Below, in pieces: positions 18,173-27,964 of a stretch of DNA of 64,000 nucleotides (positions within the stretch are counted from its first letter, which is position 1; each line of letters begins with the position of its first letter). This stretch comes from an uncultured Allomuricauda sp. (lineage in GTDB: Bacteria > Bacteroidota > Bacteroidia > Flavobacteriales > Flavobacteriaceae). The DNA lies in NCBI RefSeq assembly GCF_947495325.1, contig NZ_CANLYK010000001.1:1612001-1676000 (forward strand). The letters run 5' to 3'. The notes below the pieces were generated by a model, which did not search any database, was not told where the DNA came from, and worked only from the letters and a program-made list of their open reading frames with translations. The translations under genes and the position numbers were made by a program.

Positions 18173-19930
18173 TCAAAAATCAAATTTGTAAGAAACACCT
18201 GCTAAAGCTTGAAAGCCTTGCACCCTAAAATTGGTCCATCTCTGGTAATCATTATTGGCGATATTGGATGCTTTTACAAAAACCGATAACTGTTCGTTAA
18301 AACGATACCCTACATGGGCATTGGCATCAAAAAAACCATCTAATGTTACAATTGCTGCAGGAAATTCTGAAGGCAATACATTTTGAACAGCTTGCGAAAC
18401 CAAATCATCACGCTCTCCAACATAAAACAAATTAGCGCCTAAATACCATTGCTTGTTTATTTGATAATCCATAAACAAGGATCCTTTAACGCTTGGTAAG
18501 TTCCAAGCCGGGTTATCAGTTTCGGTATCATAATCATAAAATTCCGCATTGATACCCAAAGTGAAGTTTCGGTTTATATCAATATTTAATTCTCCGAAAA
18601 TGCCCAATGTCTTTACATCATCATAAAACACTTGAAAGGAATTGCCATAGAAATAGCCTTTCTCATCATTCCTGAAAAGGTTTTGGGGATTGAGAAAAAA
18701 CAAAGGCCTTCTATTCTCCGCTGTGTATGACCCTTTAATATTATACCCCACATTTGACACTAATTGTCCTTTGAGTCCCAAATACCCTTCATACTGTTGA
18801 TCTGTGGGTTGAATATCCAAAGTGGGAGAGACATAGGGGTTTTCATCTACAAAATCATGATAGGAATTTTGTTTTAGTTCGCCTTCAACACCACCATAAG
18901 CGATTACTGTTTCGTCCACCAAACGATACGATGCGGTAACTACTGGGTATATATAAAAATTACCGTCACTGCTTTCTGTATCCAGCCCATATACAAAATT
19001 GGCACCCAAATTAAGGGTGAGGTCATCACGCAGTATTAATAAACTTGGGTTTACCCCAACTTGAAATTGGCCATACTTAATTTCAGAATCATTTACAGTG
19101 TTGTTCAATGAGGCGTTTTTAAAGTTCCCATTAACGTAGTCAAATTTGGTGTTTATAGTTATTAACTCCTCTGTTATGGGCAATTCTATGGATGGTTCCA
19201 AGACCACACGATTCTCACCCGATTCCGTTGCATCCCAAAATCGTCTCAACAGAATATTTCCTTTCTTAAAAAATGAATCTTCCAAATTTAAATGGGCTTT
19301 TGCCTCGGCATTAAAATAATTCTGGCGTTCATCTATGGAGGTAATTGTAGCATCATCAAAAGCGCCGTTTTCAATTCCGTACCAATTATATAATTGGTGC
19401 TGAAGTCCAATACTAGCCCCCCAATCCATGTCTCTATCCTTCTTAGCATAGGAAACGTCTAGATTTGTGTTGTAAAAATCTGCATCCAATGGAGTGGTTT
19501 CTATAGCGCCGCGAGATGAATGGTGACTCAACCCAAAATCCAACAAGTCTTCTCCTCGATTAAATTCTCGACTGGTATATAAATCGACCAAAGCATTGTT
19601 GAAATTTCCCAAACCAACGGAAGCGTATGAATTATACAAGGTAGGCGCCGGTGTCTTTTTTACTCTTGATGCTTTTCCTTTTGCCGGTGTAAATGTTGAA
19701 GCCACTGGCACAGAAAAAATACTATAATTGATCTCTTTTTTTTGAAGGACTATGGAATCATTCAAATTTGGAGTGGATTTTATTTTAAAGGCATCTGAAA
19801 CGGTGGGAGAATACGGTTTGACAACTGTAACCGTTTCAGTGCCTATATCATCGGTTTCCTGAGCAAAAACCGCACTCCAAAGACTCAAAAATAATATGGA
19901 AAATATATAGTTGTTCTTATGCATAATCAT
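18173..19930 (-). CDS. TonB-dependent-receptor-like outer-membrane beta-barrel protein
   Basis: A 585-residue protein with signal peptide ('LFLSLWSAVFAQ') and then 'ETDDIGTETVTVVKPYSPTV', a short TonB-box/plug-like N terminus without a full plug domain. A long beta-barrel runs to a C-terminal 'LAGVSYKFDF', the expected terminal aromatic. It lies 9 bases after the TPR gene and is almost certainly co-transcribed with it. This pair is a recurrent Flavobacteriia arrangement. The lack of an obvious complete plug suggests a receptor-like porin rather than a classical siderophore or SusC receptor. Confidence 0.82.
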   Translation of the reverse strand: MIMHKNNYIFSILFLSLWSAVFAQETDDIGTETVTVVKPYSPTVSDAFKIKSTPNLNDSIVLQKKEINYSIFSVPVASTFTPAKGKASRVKKTPAPTLYNSYASVGLGNFNNALVDLYTSREFNRGEDLLDFGLSHHSSRGAIETTPLDADFYNTNLDVSYAKKDRDMDWGASIGLQHQLYNWYGIENGAFDDATITSIDERQNYFNAEAKAHLNLEDSFFKKGNILLRRFWDATESGENRVVLEPSIELPITEELITINTKFDYVNGNFKNASLNNTVNDSEIKYGQFQVGVNPSLLILRDDLTLNLGANFVYGLDTESSDGNFYIYPVVTASYRLVDETVIAYGGVEGELKQNSYHDFVDENPYVSPTLDIQPTDQQYEGYLGLKGQLVSNVGYNIKGSYTAENRRPLFFLNPQNLFRNDEKGYFYGNSFQVFYDDVKTLGIFGELNIDINRNFTLGINAEFYDYDTETDNPAWNLPSVKGSLFMDYQINKQWYLGANLFYVGERDDLVSQAVQNVLPSEFPAAIVTLDGFFDANAHVGYRFNEQLSVFVKASNIANNDYQRWTNFRVQGFQALAGVSYKFDF

Positions 19931-19938
19931 GTCTCGCT

Positions 19939-22900
19939 TTAATTACCGTTGGGATCTACTGAAGAATTGCTCTGTGCTTCCCGGGTCTTTATTAAGGATA
20001 GTTCTCCTTTTGCCTCTGCTACAATATCATCATACTCGGCAAAATTGGAAATAACGCTTTCAAGGATATAGGTAGCCTGAAAAGCATCTTCCAAAGCATA
20101 GAAGTTTTTGGCCATGATGATCAATCCTTTTCCTCCCCACTGTTTATAACTGGCATAATCTTTTGCCAATTTCTGAACGGATACATTAGAAGCTTCAAAA
20201 TCCTGATTTTTATTTTTAAAATAGGCATCATAAAACCAAGCTTCCGCAGCCAATTCGCCAGTTGCGATTTTCTTAACTTCTTTATAGGCGGTCTCCGCCA
20301 ATTGTTCATTATCAGTAGCTATCGCAGAGCGAGCGATCATGGTCTGCGCATCACTTTTAATACGGTTGTCAATTTTTGGGGCATCCAATACTTTTTCAGC
20401 ATAGGCAATGGTCTGTCCGTAATCTTTTTTCCCGTAATAGCCTTTCATTAGATTGGACTGGGCAAAAGTTCTGTTTTGAACAATTTCAGCCGTACTTTCC
20501 AATTGTTCCAAGTATGGAATGGCATTTTGGTAATCCTGTTGCCCCACATATATTTCACAAACTCGCGTAAGTGCTTGCTCCGTATTTTCTCCGCTACCAC
20601 TATTGGCCACTACTATATATTTACTCAGAGCATTGTCTTTTTCTCCTTTGGAAAAATATAGTTGGGCCAGATTAAAATTGACTTTTAATGCGTGAAGACC
20701 ATTAGGAAACTCTCTTAAGTAATCTTCATAACCACGTATGGCAACGTCCGTTTTTCCTTCCACATATTTTCTGTCGGCTGCTTCAAAAGTGGCATTATCC
20801 AATTCTGCATCAGTAACCTCAACAAAATCCAAGTTTCTTACCCAAGCTGCATATTCCCCAACTCTCCCTTCATCTACATATACTAATTTTGCCGTGGCCA
20901 CTGCCTGTTTGGCTTCTTGGGTGTTGGGGTATTTTTTAACAACGCCTTTTAACTTGGACAAAGCTTGGTCGTTCCTATTTGCATTGTAATGCACCAGTCC
21001 TTGTCGTAACAACGCTCTAGGTGCAAATTTACTTCTACCGAACTCTTCTACCAATCGGTCATAGGTTTGTAAGCCAGTTGTTTCCTTGTTCGCTTTTATA
21101 TAGGAGTTTCCCAATTCAAAAAGTGCATCATCTCGCAGTGATGACTTGGGATATCTAGTCAAAAACTGATTCAAATAATCAATTTTGGCTGAGTTATTAC
21201 CCAAAAACCCGCTGCAAAGCGCTTTCTGAAATGCTGCATAATCCCTTTCAGGACCATTCAATTTAGATGATTCATCATAAGCGGATTGGGCCAACTTATA
21301 TTTACTATTTACAAAATAGCTGTCACCCAAGCGAAGGTAACTGTCATTCAAACGCTCATTGTTCTCCCCATTGGAAGTTGTGACTTTTTTGAAGTAAGCA
21401 ATGGCGTTGCCATAGTCTTTCAATTTGAAATAGCAGTAGCCCAAATTATAATCGATACTTTGATATTCCTCCAAATTTTTTGCAACTGGGTTACGTTGAA
21501 ATTGTGAGAAATCCACCAAAGCATCATCAAAACGCATCAATCTATAGGCGGATTCAGCTTTCCAGTATAGAGCACGTGCTTCAAAAGTGTTGTTTTCCGC
21601 ACTTTTCAAGGATTTGGAAAATCGCTCCAATGCTGGTTCATAGTCACCATCAATAAACAATTCCACTCCTCTATAAAATGCAACTTTTTGATAGGTTTCC
21701 TTACTGGCGTAGCCCTTGTTTTTTTCCAAAAGTGTCATTGCTCCCTCAAAATTCTTGGAAGTGATATAAGAATCAACCAGTAATTCCTGAATTTCCTGCT
21801 GATGTTCATCCTTAGGGTACCTCTCCAAATAGGTGGTCATCACCTGCGGAACGGGTTCATATGCGTTCCCTATTTCGTAGCTTAAACGAGCATAATTAAG
21901 CAACGCATCTTTTTGGATTTCCGCACTAAAATCCATTTGGGATGCATTTCTAAAAGCGTTGAGTGCTTCTGACTTTTTATCTAGTTTCAGATAACATTCG
22001 GCCAGATGATAATATGCATTTTGAGAAACACTGTTTGTGCCTCCTATAATTTTATTGAAATATTGAATAGCTCCTTCAAAATCAGCTTGTTTATAATGGC
22101 TGTACCCCATTAAGTAATAATCAGTGTTGCTCAACTTTCCCCTTCTCCCCCGATATTTTTTCAAATAGGGAACGGCTTCACCGTACTGCTCAAGATTAAA
22201 GTAACTTTCACCTATTATCTTATTAAGTTCAGATATTTCTTTCCGGTCTGATTTTGGTAATTGCTTTTTAGCCATAGCTATGGCTTCTTCAAAATTGCCA
22301 AGCTTAAAATTTAAATCGGCCTGATAATAAGACAACTTCTCATTGAGTAGCTCAGGGTCAGTAATTTGGTCAAATCGGGCACTGGCCTCATCATAATCAT
22401 CTTGTTCATACGCGATATATCCTAAATAATATTTGGCCTGGGAACCGTACTGGGGAGAATTGCTCACTTTACTCAAATAGCGTTCCGCATCTTTGGGCCT
22501 TTTTGAAGCATATAACGCATATCCGTTATTGAAGTTAAAGCGCTCTTTGTCCGTATTGGACATGGCAGATTGATCTACCTTTTTATACCATTTTAGGGCA
22601 TACGGGTACTTTCCCGTCTCAAAATAATAGTCGGCAACATCTAAAAAAGCGGAATTGCGTTTGGTTGATGTTGGATAGCGTTCCACAAAATCTTCCATCA
22701 TCTCATCAGCTCCACGTTGATTCAACCGAATAGCGGCATTGGCCGAATAGTATGCACTATTGGCCTCTGTCTCACCATCTGTTGTGATGGTTTTTACCTT
22801 TTCAAAAATAGCTTGAGAGGCCTGGTATTGTTGATTATTGTATAAGGCCAATGCATCTTGAAATGCCTTATCCTCGTGTGAATAGATTTTGGTCTCTTGG

Positions 22901-22962
22901 GCGGGAAGCACAAAAAAGGTTCCCAATAAAATTAGGAAAAAAAGGAGGTTTTTTCGATTCAT
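19939..22962 (-). CDS. Large periplasmic tetratricopeptide-repeat protein
   Basis: A 1,007-residue protein with signal peptide ('LILLGTFFVLPAQE') and TPR units across almost the whole length: repeated 'A...YN..QY..A...F', 'YYLGYIAYEQDDYDEAS', 'AYYHLAECYLKLDKKSEALNAF', 'FELGNSYIKANKETTGLQTYDRL'. Such long TPR solenoids act as protein scaffolds. Start of a two-gene minus-strand operon with the TonB-receptor-like barrel, 9 bases downstream, which is its likely partner at the outer membrane. Confidence 0.9.
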   Translation of the reverse strand: MNRKNLLFFLILLGTFFVLPAQETKIYSHEDKAFQDALALYNNQQYQASQAIFEKVKTITTDGETEANSAYYSANAAIRLNQRGADEMMEDFVERYPTSTKRNSAFLDVADYYFETGKYPYALKWYKKVDQSAMSNTDKERFNFNNGYALYASKRPKDAERYLSKVSNSPQYGSQAKYYLGYIAYEQDDYDEASARFDQITDPELLNEKLSYYQADLNFKLGNFEEAIAMAKKQLPKSDRKEISELNKIIGESYFNLEQYGEAVPYLKKYRGRRGKLSNTDYYLMGYSHYKQADFEGAIQYFNKIIGGTNSVSQNAYYHLAECYLKLDKKSEALNAFRNASQMDFSAEIQKDALLNYARLSYEIGNAYEPVPQVMTTYLERYPKDEHQQEIQELLVDSYITSKNFEGAMTLLEKNKGYASKETYQKVAFYRGVELFIDGDYEPALERFSKSLKSAENNTFEARALYWKAESAYRLMRFDDALVDFSQFQRNPVAKNLEEYQSIDYNLGYCYFKLKDYGNAIAYFKKVTTSNGENNERLNDSYLRLGDSYFVNSKYKLAQSAYDESSKLNGPERDYAAFQKALCSGFLGNNSAKIDYLNQFLTRYPKSSLRDDALFELGNSYIKANKETTGLQTYDRLVEEFGRSKFAPRALLRQGLVHYNANRNDQALSKLKGVVKKYPNTQEAKQAVATAKLVYVDEGRVGEYAAWVRNLDFVEVTDAELDNATFEAADRKYVEGKTDVAIRGYEDYLREFPNGLHALKVNFNLAQLYFSKGEKDNALSKYIVVANSGSGENTEQALTRVCEIYVGQQDYQNAIPYLEQLESTAEIVQNRTFAQSNLMKGYYGKKDYGQTIAYAEKVLDAPKIDNRIKSDAQTMIARSAIATDNEQLAETAYKEVKKIATGELAAEAWFYDAYFKNKNQDFEASNVSVQKLAKDYASYKQWGGKGLIIMAKNFYALEDAFQATYILESVISNFAEYDDIVAEAKGELSLIKTREAQSNSSVDPNGN

Positions 22963-23204
22963 AGTGTTCTACGCTGTTCTCGATTGACTTTTAACATAAC
23001 GTCAAAATCCGAGCCAAAGTATACAAATATCAATTTGAACTGGACTCCTATCAATTCAACATGAAGTATTAAAACTAATTACAGAATATTTAAGGAATGG
23101 GGTCTATCCTATTGTTTACTCCATAATATCCCTGAGAATATATAATAAATGCATTCTCATAATCAATTTAGAAATCGAAACCATAACACCATAAACAAAT
23201 ATTT

Positions 23205-23747
23205 ATGTTTTTAATAGGTATTGGAATGATTATTCTTTTGATGTCCATTTTCTTATACAACAGTTTAATAAGCAAAAAAAATAAGGCGTATGAAGCCTTT
23301 AGCAGTATCGATGTCATTTTTAAAAAACGAACAGATTTGATTCCCCATCTGGTCAAAGTGGTAAAAGGATATATGGAACATGAACGGGAAACCCTAACCG
23401 AGATTACCAAAATCCGAAAACAACTAATTAACAAAAATCTAGAGGATGACCAGCGAATAAATCTGGAAAGCAAATTGGACGGCATGCTGAGTAAGATAAA
23501 CATTGCAGTAGAGGCTTATCCCGATCTTAAAGCGAGTGAAAACTTTCTTAAGCTCCAGGCCAGTTTAAACGAAGTAGAAGAGCAATTATCTGCGGCCCGA
23601 AGAGCTTACAATGCAGCTATAAATGCCTTTAACAATTCCGTGGAGATGTTCCCTTCCAACCTTATGGCCAAAATTATGGGATATACCTTAAAACCACTTT
23701 TTAAAATTAATCCCGAGGAAAGAAAAGTTCCCACAATCAAATTTTAA
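23205..23747 (+). CDS. LemA family protein
   Basis: A 180-residue LemA protein: one N-terminal membrane helix (residues ~1-22), then a helical domain with signature elements 'YNSLISKKNKAYEAFSSIDV', 'FKKRTDLIPHLVKVVKGYMEHE', 'YPDLKASENFLKLQ' and 'RRAYNAAINAFNNSVEMFP', ending 'KINPEERKVPTIKF'. The bulk lies on the outer face of the inner membrane. First gene of a three-gene unit with two DUF3137 genes (5- and 18-base gaps), a pairing known in other phyla. Function unknown. Confidence 0.95.
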   Translation: MFLIGIGMIILLMSIFLYNSLISKKNKAYEAFSSIDVIFKKRTDLIPHLVKVVKGYMEHERETLTEITKIRKQLINKNLEDDQRINLESKLDGMLSKINIAVEAYPDLKASENFLKLQASLNEVEEQLSAARRAYNAAINAFNNSVEMFPSNLMAKIMGYTLKPLFKINPEERKVPTIKF

Positions 23748-23752
23748 AAATC

Positions 23753-24820
23753 ATGAGTTCCTATACCCAGACCAAAGAAGCATTAATGCCACTTATACGA
23801 CAGGCTGAAAAAGCAAGGAAACCGTATCGATTTATAGAAGCCCTAAATATCTTCTTAGGTCGGTTTATTTTTCTTTTAGGCTTATTGTTAATAGTACTTT
23901 TTTTAGTTTTTACAGATACATACGACACTCTGATGCCAAAACTGCTGTCAATACTATCGCTGTTGGATTCTTCCTCTCCATATCTTTTATCTGTCTTATT
24001 GATACATGCCTTCATAGTGATCATCTTTAAATCTCAATACCACAGAAAAGAAGGTATTTTACTTCGTGCTTTTTTAGAAAAAATGATTCCGGACTTCATA
24101 TTCAATCCTTCAAAGAGTGTCGACCTCCAAACAATTCTAAACAGTGGTCATTTCTTATTGAAAAATAAAAAGACCAATCCTAAAACTGTTATAAGCAATG
24201 GAAATCTCTATGGTAAAATTGATGGTATTGGGCTTACTATTTTTGGCTTAAAAATTACCGGTTTAAGCAAATTCCATAACATACTGTCATACATACCTTT
24301 TCTCTGGATTTTAGTAGTAATGGTAAAACCGTTATTTACTAAAAACATCAATCAAATAGGGGTTGTTTTCATGGGAATGTTCGTAGTCGCAAAGTTTAAT
24401 AAAAAAATAAAAGGTCGAACAGTTGTTCTTCCTGATACCATTGAAAAAAGAGTAGGTTATCTGGCCAAAACCTTGCAATCCTTACATTTTAAGAGAAATC
24501 AATTGGTCAATATGGAGGACACCGAATTCGAGAAACAGTTTGTAGTCTACAGTACGGACCAAACAGAAGCCAGATATATCCTCACTCCTTCCCTGATGAA
24601 ACGAATATCCGCATTACAAAAAAAAATAGCTCGCCCCATAAGATTGTCGTTTAAAGAAGATAACGTATATATGGCCGTGGAACATCTTAATGGTTTTCTC
24701 ACCCTATCCAAAAACAAAAATCTTGTCACTTCGAATGCCCTTGAGGGCTTTTACCATGGTATTAGCACGGCTATCGGTATTGTAGAAGATTTGAATTTGA
24801 ATACCAAGATTTGGCATTGA
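23753..24820 (+). CDS. DUF3137 membrane protein, copy 1
   Basis: A 355-residue membrane protein of the DUF3137 type. Membrane helices lie at ~30-50, ~75-95 and ~180-205. The C-terminal half has the family features 'FNKKIKGRTVVLPD', 'NMEDTEFEKQFVVYSTDQTEARYILTPSLM', 'VYMAVEH' and ends 'DLNLNTKIW'. It follows lemA by 5 bases. The next gene is a tandem paralogue sharing most of the C-terminal half, so the pair arose by duplication. Confidence 0.85.
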   Translation: MSSYTQTKEALMPLIRQAEKARKPYRFIEALNIFLGRFIFLLGLLLIVLFLVFTDTYDTLMPKLLSILSLLDSSSPYLLSVLLIHAFIVIIFKSQYHRKEGILLRAFLEKMIPDFIFNPSKSVDLQTILNSGHFLLKNKKTNPKTVISNGNLYGKIDGIGLTIFGLKITGLSKFHNILSYIPFLWILVVMVKPLFTKNINQIGVVFMGMFVVAKFNKKIKGRTVVLPDTIEKRVGYLAKTLQSLHFKRNQLVNMEDTEFEKQFVVYSTDQTEARYILTPSLMKRISALQKKIARPIRLSFKEDNVYMAVEHLNGFLTLSKNKNLVTSNALEGFYHGISTAIGIVEDLNLNTKIWH

Positions 24821-24838
24821 ACACCTAGATTTCAATAT

Positions 24839-25867
24839 ATGATCAATTTTCAAACACATAAGGAAGAATTACTTCCTTTGCTCAAAAAGGCTGAAAGCAC
24901 AAGAAAGCTGTTCCGATTCTTCAAAACACTTAACTACATTTCTGTTTTTTATATAGTGTTCATCTTCTTCTCTTATGAAATCATCTTCCATAGTTTCAGC
25001 TTCTATCATAATGAAGAGTGGTATATAAAAAAAATTATCATATGGGGGCCGTTTTTTGCCTGTAATTATATTAACTATAGGTATAAAATAAAGCATGAAT
25101 CTTGTCAAGCCAATGTCTTATACGCTTTTCTCCGCAACGTCCTTACAGATTTTAAATTTTATCCTAAAAAAAGGTTAAAACGAAGGGAACTTGCTAAAAG
25201 TGGACTTTTTGATAATCCACATTCGTTTTGTAAAACAGGTCTATTGTTAGGAAAAGTAGGAAACACAAAACTTTCCATAGGCAATGTGGCTTCCCGAACT
25301 GGATCAATTCTAGACAATTTTATTATGATACCTGTAATCAATCTTTTTGTTTTGTCAATCCTATATACTATACCGCTGTTTACAAAAAAATCACTTGATC
25401 AACTCTTTTATAATTTTTTAGGGATGTTGGCTGTTGCCGATTTTAATAAAAAAATAAAGGGGACTATCTTGGTCTTACCCGATAAGTTGGAGAAAAAAAT
25501 GGGGTATTTCGCCAAGAGACTACAATCTAAGCATCTTGAAAAAATACAATTGGTCAATCTTGAAGACCCTATATTTGAAAAGGAGTTTAAGGTATATGCA
25601 ACCCATCAAGTTGAAGCGCGCTATGCCCTAACGCCGTCTCTAATGCACCGAATTTCTACCCTTAAGAAAAAAATAAACAGGCCTATTATGCTTTCCTTTA
25701 AAGGCAATACATTGTACATAGCGGTAGAACATCCCCATGGCTTTTTTACACTACCACAAAACAAAAACAATGTATCCGCTGATGCCCTTGAGGACTTTTA
25801 CAATGAGGTTACCATGGCAATCGATATTGTAGAAGACCTGAATTTGAACACAAAAATCTGGGGGTAA
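24839..25867 (+). CDS. DUF3137 membrane protein, copy 2
   Basis: A 342-residue paralogue of the previous gene. The N-terminal membrane region has diverged, but the C-terminal half is very similar: 'FNKKIKGTILVLPDKLEKKMGYFAKRLQS', 'VNLEDPIFEKEFKVYATHQVEARYALTPSLM', ending 'DLNLNTKIWG'. Last gene of the lemA unit. The two copies may form a heteromeric membrane complex with LemA; that is inference. Confidence 0.83.
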   Translation: MINFQTHKEELLPLLKKAESTRKLFRFFKTLNYISVFYIVFIFFSYEIIFHSFSFYHNEEWYIKKIIIWGPFFACNYINYRYKIKHESCQANVLYAFLRNVLTDFKFYPKKRLKRRELAKSGLFDNPHSFCKTGLLLGKVGNTKLSIGNVASRTGSILDNFIMIPVINLFVLSILYTIPLFTKKSLDQLFYNFLGMLAVADFNKKIKGTILVLPDKLEKKMGYFAKRLQSKHLEKIQLVNLEDPIFEKEFKVYATHQVEARYALTPSLMHRISTLKKKINRPIMLSFKGNTLYIAVEHPHGFFTLPQNKNNVSADALEDFYNEVTMAIDIVEDLNLNTKIWG

Positions 25868-25993
25868 TTCCATATTTGGTATAATTCTGGCCTCTTCAAA
25901 CCAGCAATTGATATGCTCAAGTAATGTACTTTAATAGGAACATATCCCACAATAATTTTAGAACTTAGTACCTTTATTTCTCAAAGCAGAATT

Positions 25994-26683
25994 ATGCCAG
26001 ATACTATTTTAAAATTAAAGGACGTAGCCGTTTTTCAAAATGAAAACCTCATTTTAAAAGACATCACCTTAGAGGTTAAAAAAGGGGAATTCGTTTACAT
26101 TATAGGAAAAACGGGTAGCGGCAAAAGTAGTTTTATGAAAACGCTGTACGCCGATATCCCTTTAAAAAAAGGGTCTGGAAGTGTAGTGGATTTTGGTTTG
26201 AAAAACTTACAAGAAAAAGACATTCCCTTTTTAAGAAGAAAGCTTGGTATCGTTTTTCAGGATTTTAAACTATTGCCTGATCGTAATGTGAACAACAATC
26301 TGCGTTTTGTACTAAAAGCAACCGGATGGACGGATGCTTCTAAAATGGATTCCAAAATTGAAGAGGTTTTGGATAAAGTGGGTATGAAAACCAAAGGTTT
26401 TAAATTTCCCCATGAACTTTCGGGTGGAGAGCAGCAACGTATTGCAATTGCTAGGGCCCTCTTGAATGACCCCGAGTTGATTCTTGCTGACGAGCCTACT
26501 GGAAATCTTGACCCTCAAACCAGTGTTGAAGTCATGAAAGTTCTTCAAGACATTAATCAAAATGGGCGAACAATTATTATGGCCACACATGATTACGCAC
26601 TGATTTTAAAATACCCCCATAAAACATTAAAATGTGATGGAAGCAAGGTTTTTGAGGTCATCCAAAAAGCAACTTCAACATGA
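25994..26683 (+). CDS. ftsE: Cell division ATP-binding protein FtsE
   Basis: A 229-residue ABC ATPase with Walker A 'GKTGSGKSS', Q-loop '[13 protein letters not shown]', signature '[15 protein letters not shown]' and Walker B '[12 protein letters not shown]', H-loop 'ATHDY'. The '[10 protein letters not shown]' segment is characteristic of FtsE, which with FtsX controls peptidoglycan hydrolases at the septum. FtsX is not adjacent, which is usual in Flavobacteriia. The next gene overlaps by 4 bases (ATGA), so the two are translationally coupled. Confidence 0.92.
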   Translation: MPDTILKLKDVAVFQNENLILKDITLEVKKGEFVYIIGKTGSGKSSFMKTLYADIPLKKGSGSVVDFGLKNLQEKDIPFLRRKLGIVFQDFKLLPDRNVNNNLRFVLKATGWTDASKMDSKIEEVLDKVGMKTKGFKFPHELSGGEQQRIAIARALLNDPELILADEPTGNLDPQTSVEVMKVLQDINQNGRTIIMATHDYALILKYPHKTLKCDGSKVFEVIQKATST

Positions 26684-27111
26684 TTATTAAAAAAAAAGAC
26701 TGCGCAAGAGATAAGAACTCAAACCCTGTTATAGGAGTTCTTCTTTTCTTTATCTCCATTATTCTGATGATTCTAACAGGACCGATAGGACTTCTATACG
26801 GTTTTCTTCAACAACTATTAACCAAAGGGTTACATGGAATTGGAGAATTTGCATTGAAAATGGCAATTTCAATTGATCAATTGGGAAATGTAATGATGCA
26901 ACATCTTTTTAATCTATTATGGATAAAAGAAGGTGGATACGAATTCGGAAACAGGGATGAGACCATTTCCAGTGCACTAGGAAAAAACAAGCAATTGGGC
27001 ACCTTATCTGGATTTGGAAAATTAATTGATAGCATTTTGGATTTCATTGATCCAGACCATTCCCTTAATTCCATTGACTATTACATTCAACCATCAAAAA
27101 AGAACAGTTAA
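26680..27111 (+). CDS. Small membrane protein coupled to ftsE
   Basis: A 143-residue protein starting at an ATGA overlap with ftsE. It has an N-terminal lysine-rich cytoplasmic stretch and one long hydrophobic region (residues ~18-45, possibly a hairpin), then a polar C-terminal part with 'GKLIDSILDFIDPDHSLNSIDYYIQ'. I do not recognise a family. Translational coupling suggests it works with FtsE or its partner. Confidence 0.8.
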   Translation: MIIKKKDCARDKNSNPVIGVLLFFISIILMILTGPIGLLYGFLQQLLTKGLHGIGEFALKMAISIDQLGNVMMQHLFNLLWIKEGGYEFGNRDETISSALGKNKQLGTLSGFGKLIDSILDFIDPDHSLNSIDYYIQPSKKNS

Positions 27112-27196
27112 CAAATTTTTAATTATTGTTGACGGGTTAACTCTTTGACCGCCAAAAGTTTTTGTTTATTTGTCAAAATTTAATTTTCTTCCTTTT

Positions 27197-27964
27197 ATGG
27201 AAATTCTTGGTATTGATATAGGCGGATCGGGCATTAAGGGTGCATTGGTGAACGCCGAAACCGGAGAAATGCTTACAGAAAGATATCGTATTCCCACCCC
27301 TGCTTCGCGAAAACCCGAAGACATGGCTGAAGTTATTTCCCAAATCGTTGCACATTTTAAGTATAGCGGTCCCGTGGGTTGTGGTTTCCCTAGCATTGTT
27401 AAAAATGGAGTTTGTTTATCTGCAGGAAACTTACATCCAAGTTGGGTCGGGGTAAATATTGATGAGCTGTTCACAAAGGTCACTGGCCATGAATTTACAG
27501 TGTTGAATGATGCCGATGCTGCTGGATATGCCTCAATGAACTATGGTGTTGGAAAAGGAAGAAGTGGTCTTGTTCTTATGATTACCATTGGCACTGGATT
27601 AGGAAGTGGCGCATTTTATAATGGCATATTGCTTCCCAATTTTGAACTAGGTCAAATTCCCTATAAAAAATATAAAAAGATTGAACAATGGGCAGCCGCA
27701 TCTGCAAAGGAAAGAGAAAATCTTTCTTTTGAAAGATGGAGCAAACGATTTAATAAATTCCTAAGCTTAGTAGAATTGATTGTTTCCCCAGACCTTATTA
27801 TTGTTGGCGGAGGAACCTCAAAAAAGTGGAAGGAATTCAGTCATTTGATAACTATTGAAACTGAAGTCGTCAAAGCGGAACTCATGAACCATGCTGGCAT
27901 TATTGGAGCTGCCATTGCTTGTTTACGAGAACGGCACCATGGTCATTTAAGCCAAAAAGTTTAA
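27197..27964 (+). CDS. ppgK: Polyphosphate glucokinase (ROK family)
   Basis: A 255-residue ROK-family sugar kinase closest in pattern to polyphosphate/ATP glucokinases: 'MEILGIDIGGSGIKGALV', 'RIPTPASRKPEDMAEVI', 'VGCGFPSIV', 'LNDADAAGYA' and 'MITIGTGLGSGAF' (phosphate-binding). It phosphorylates glucose to glucose-6-phosphate, probably from polyphosphate. Start placed at the ATG before EILGIDIGG; a TTG nine codons upstream has no family support. Its stop codon overlaps the typA stop on the other strand through a shared TTAA. Confidence 0.88.
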   Translation: MEILGIDIGGSGIKGALVNAETGEMLTERYRIPTPASRKPEDMAEVISQIVAHFKYSGPVGCGFPSIVKNGVCLSAGNLHPSWVGVNIDELFTKVTGHEFTVLNDADAAGYASMNYGVGKGRSGLVLMITIGTGLGSGAFYNGILLPNFELGQIPYKKYKKIEQWAAASAKERENLSFERWSKRFNKFLSLVELIVSPDLIIVGGGTSKKWKEFSHLITIETEVVKAELMNHAGIIGAAIACLRERHHGHLSQKV

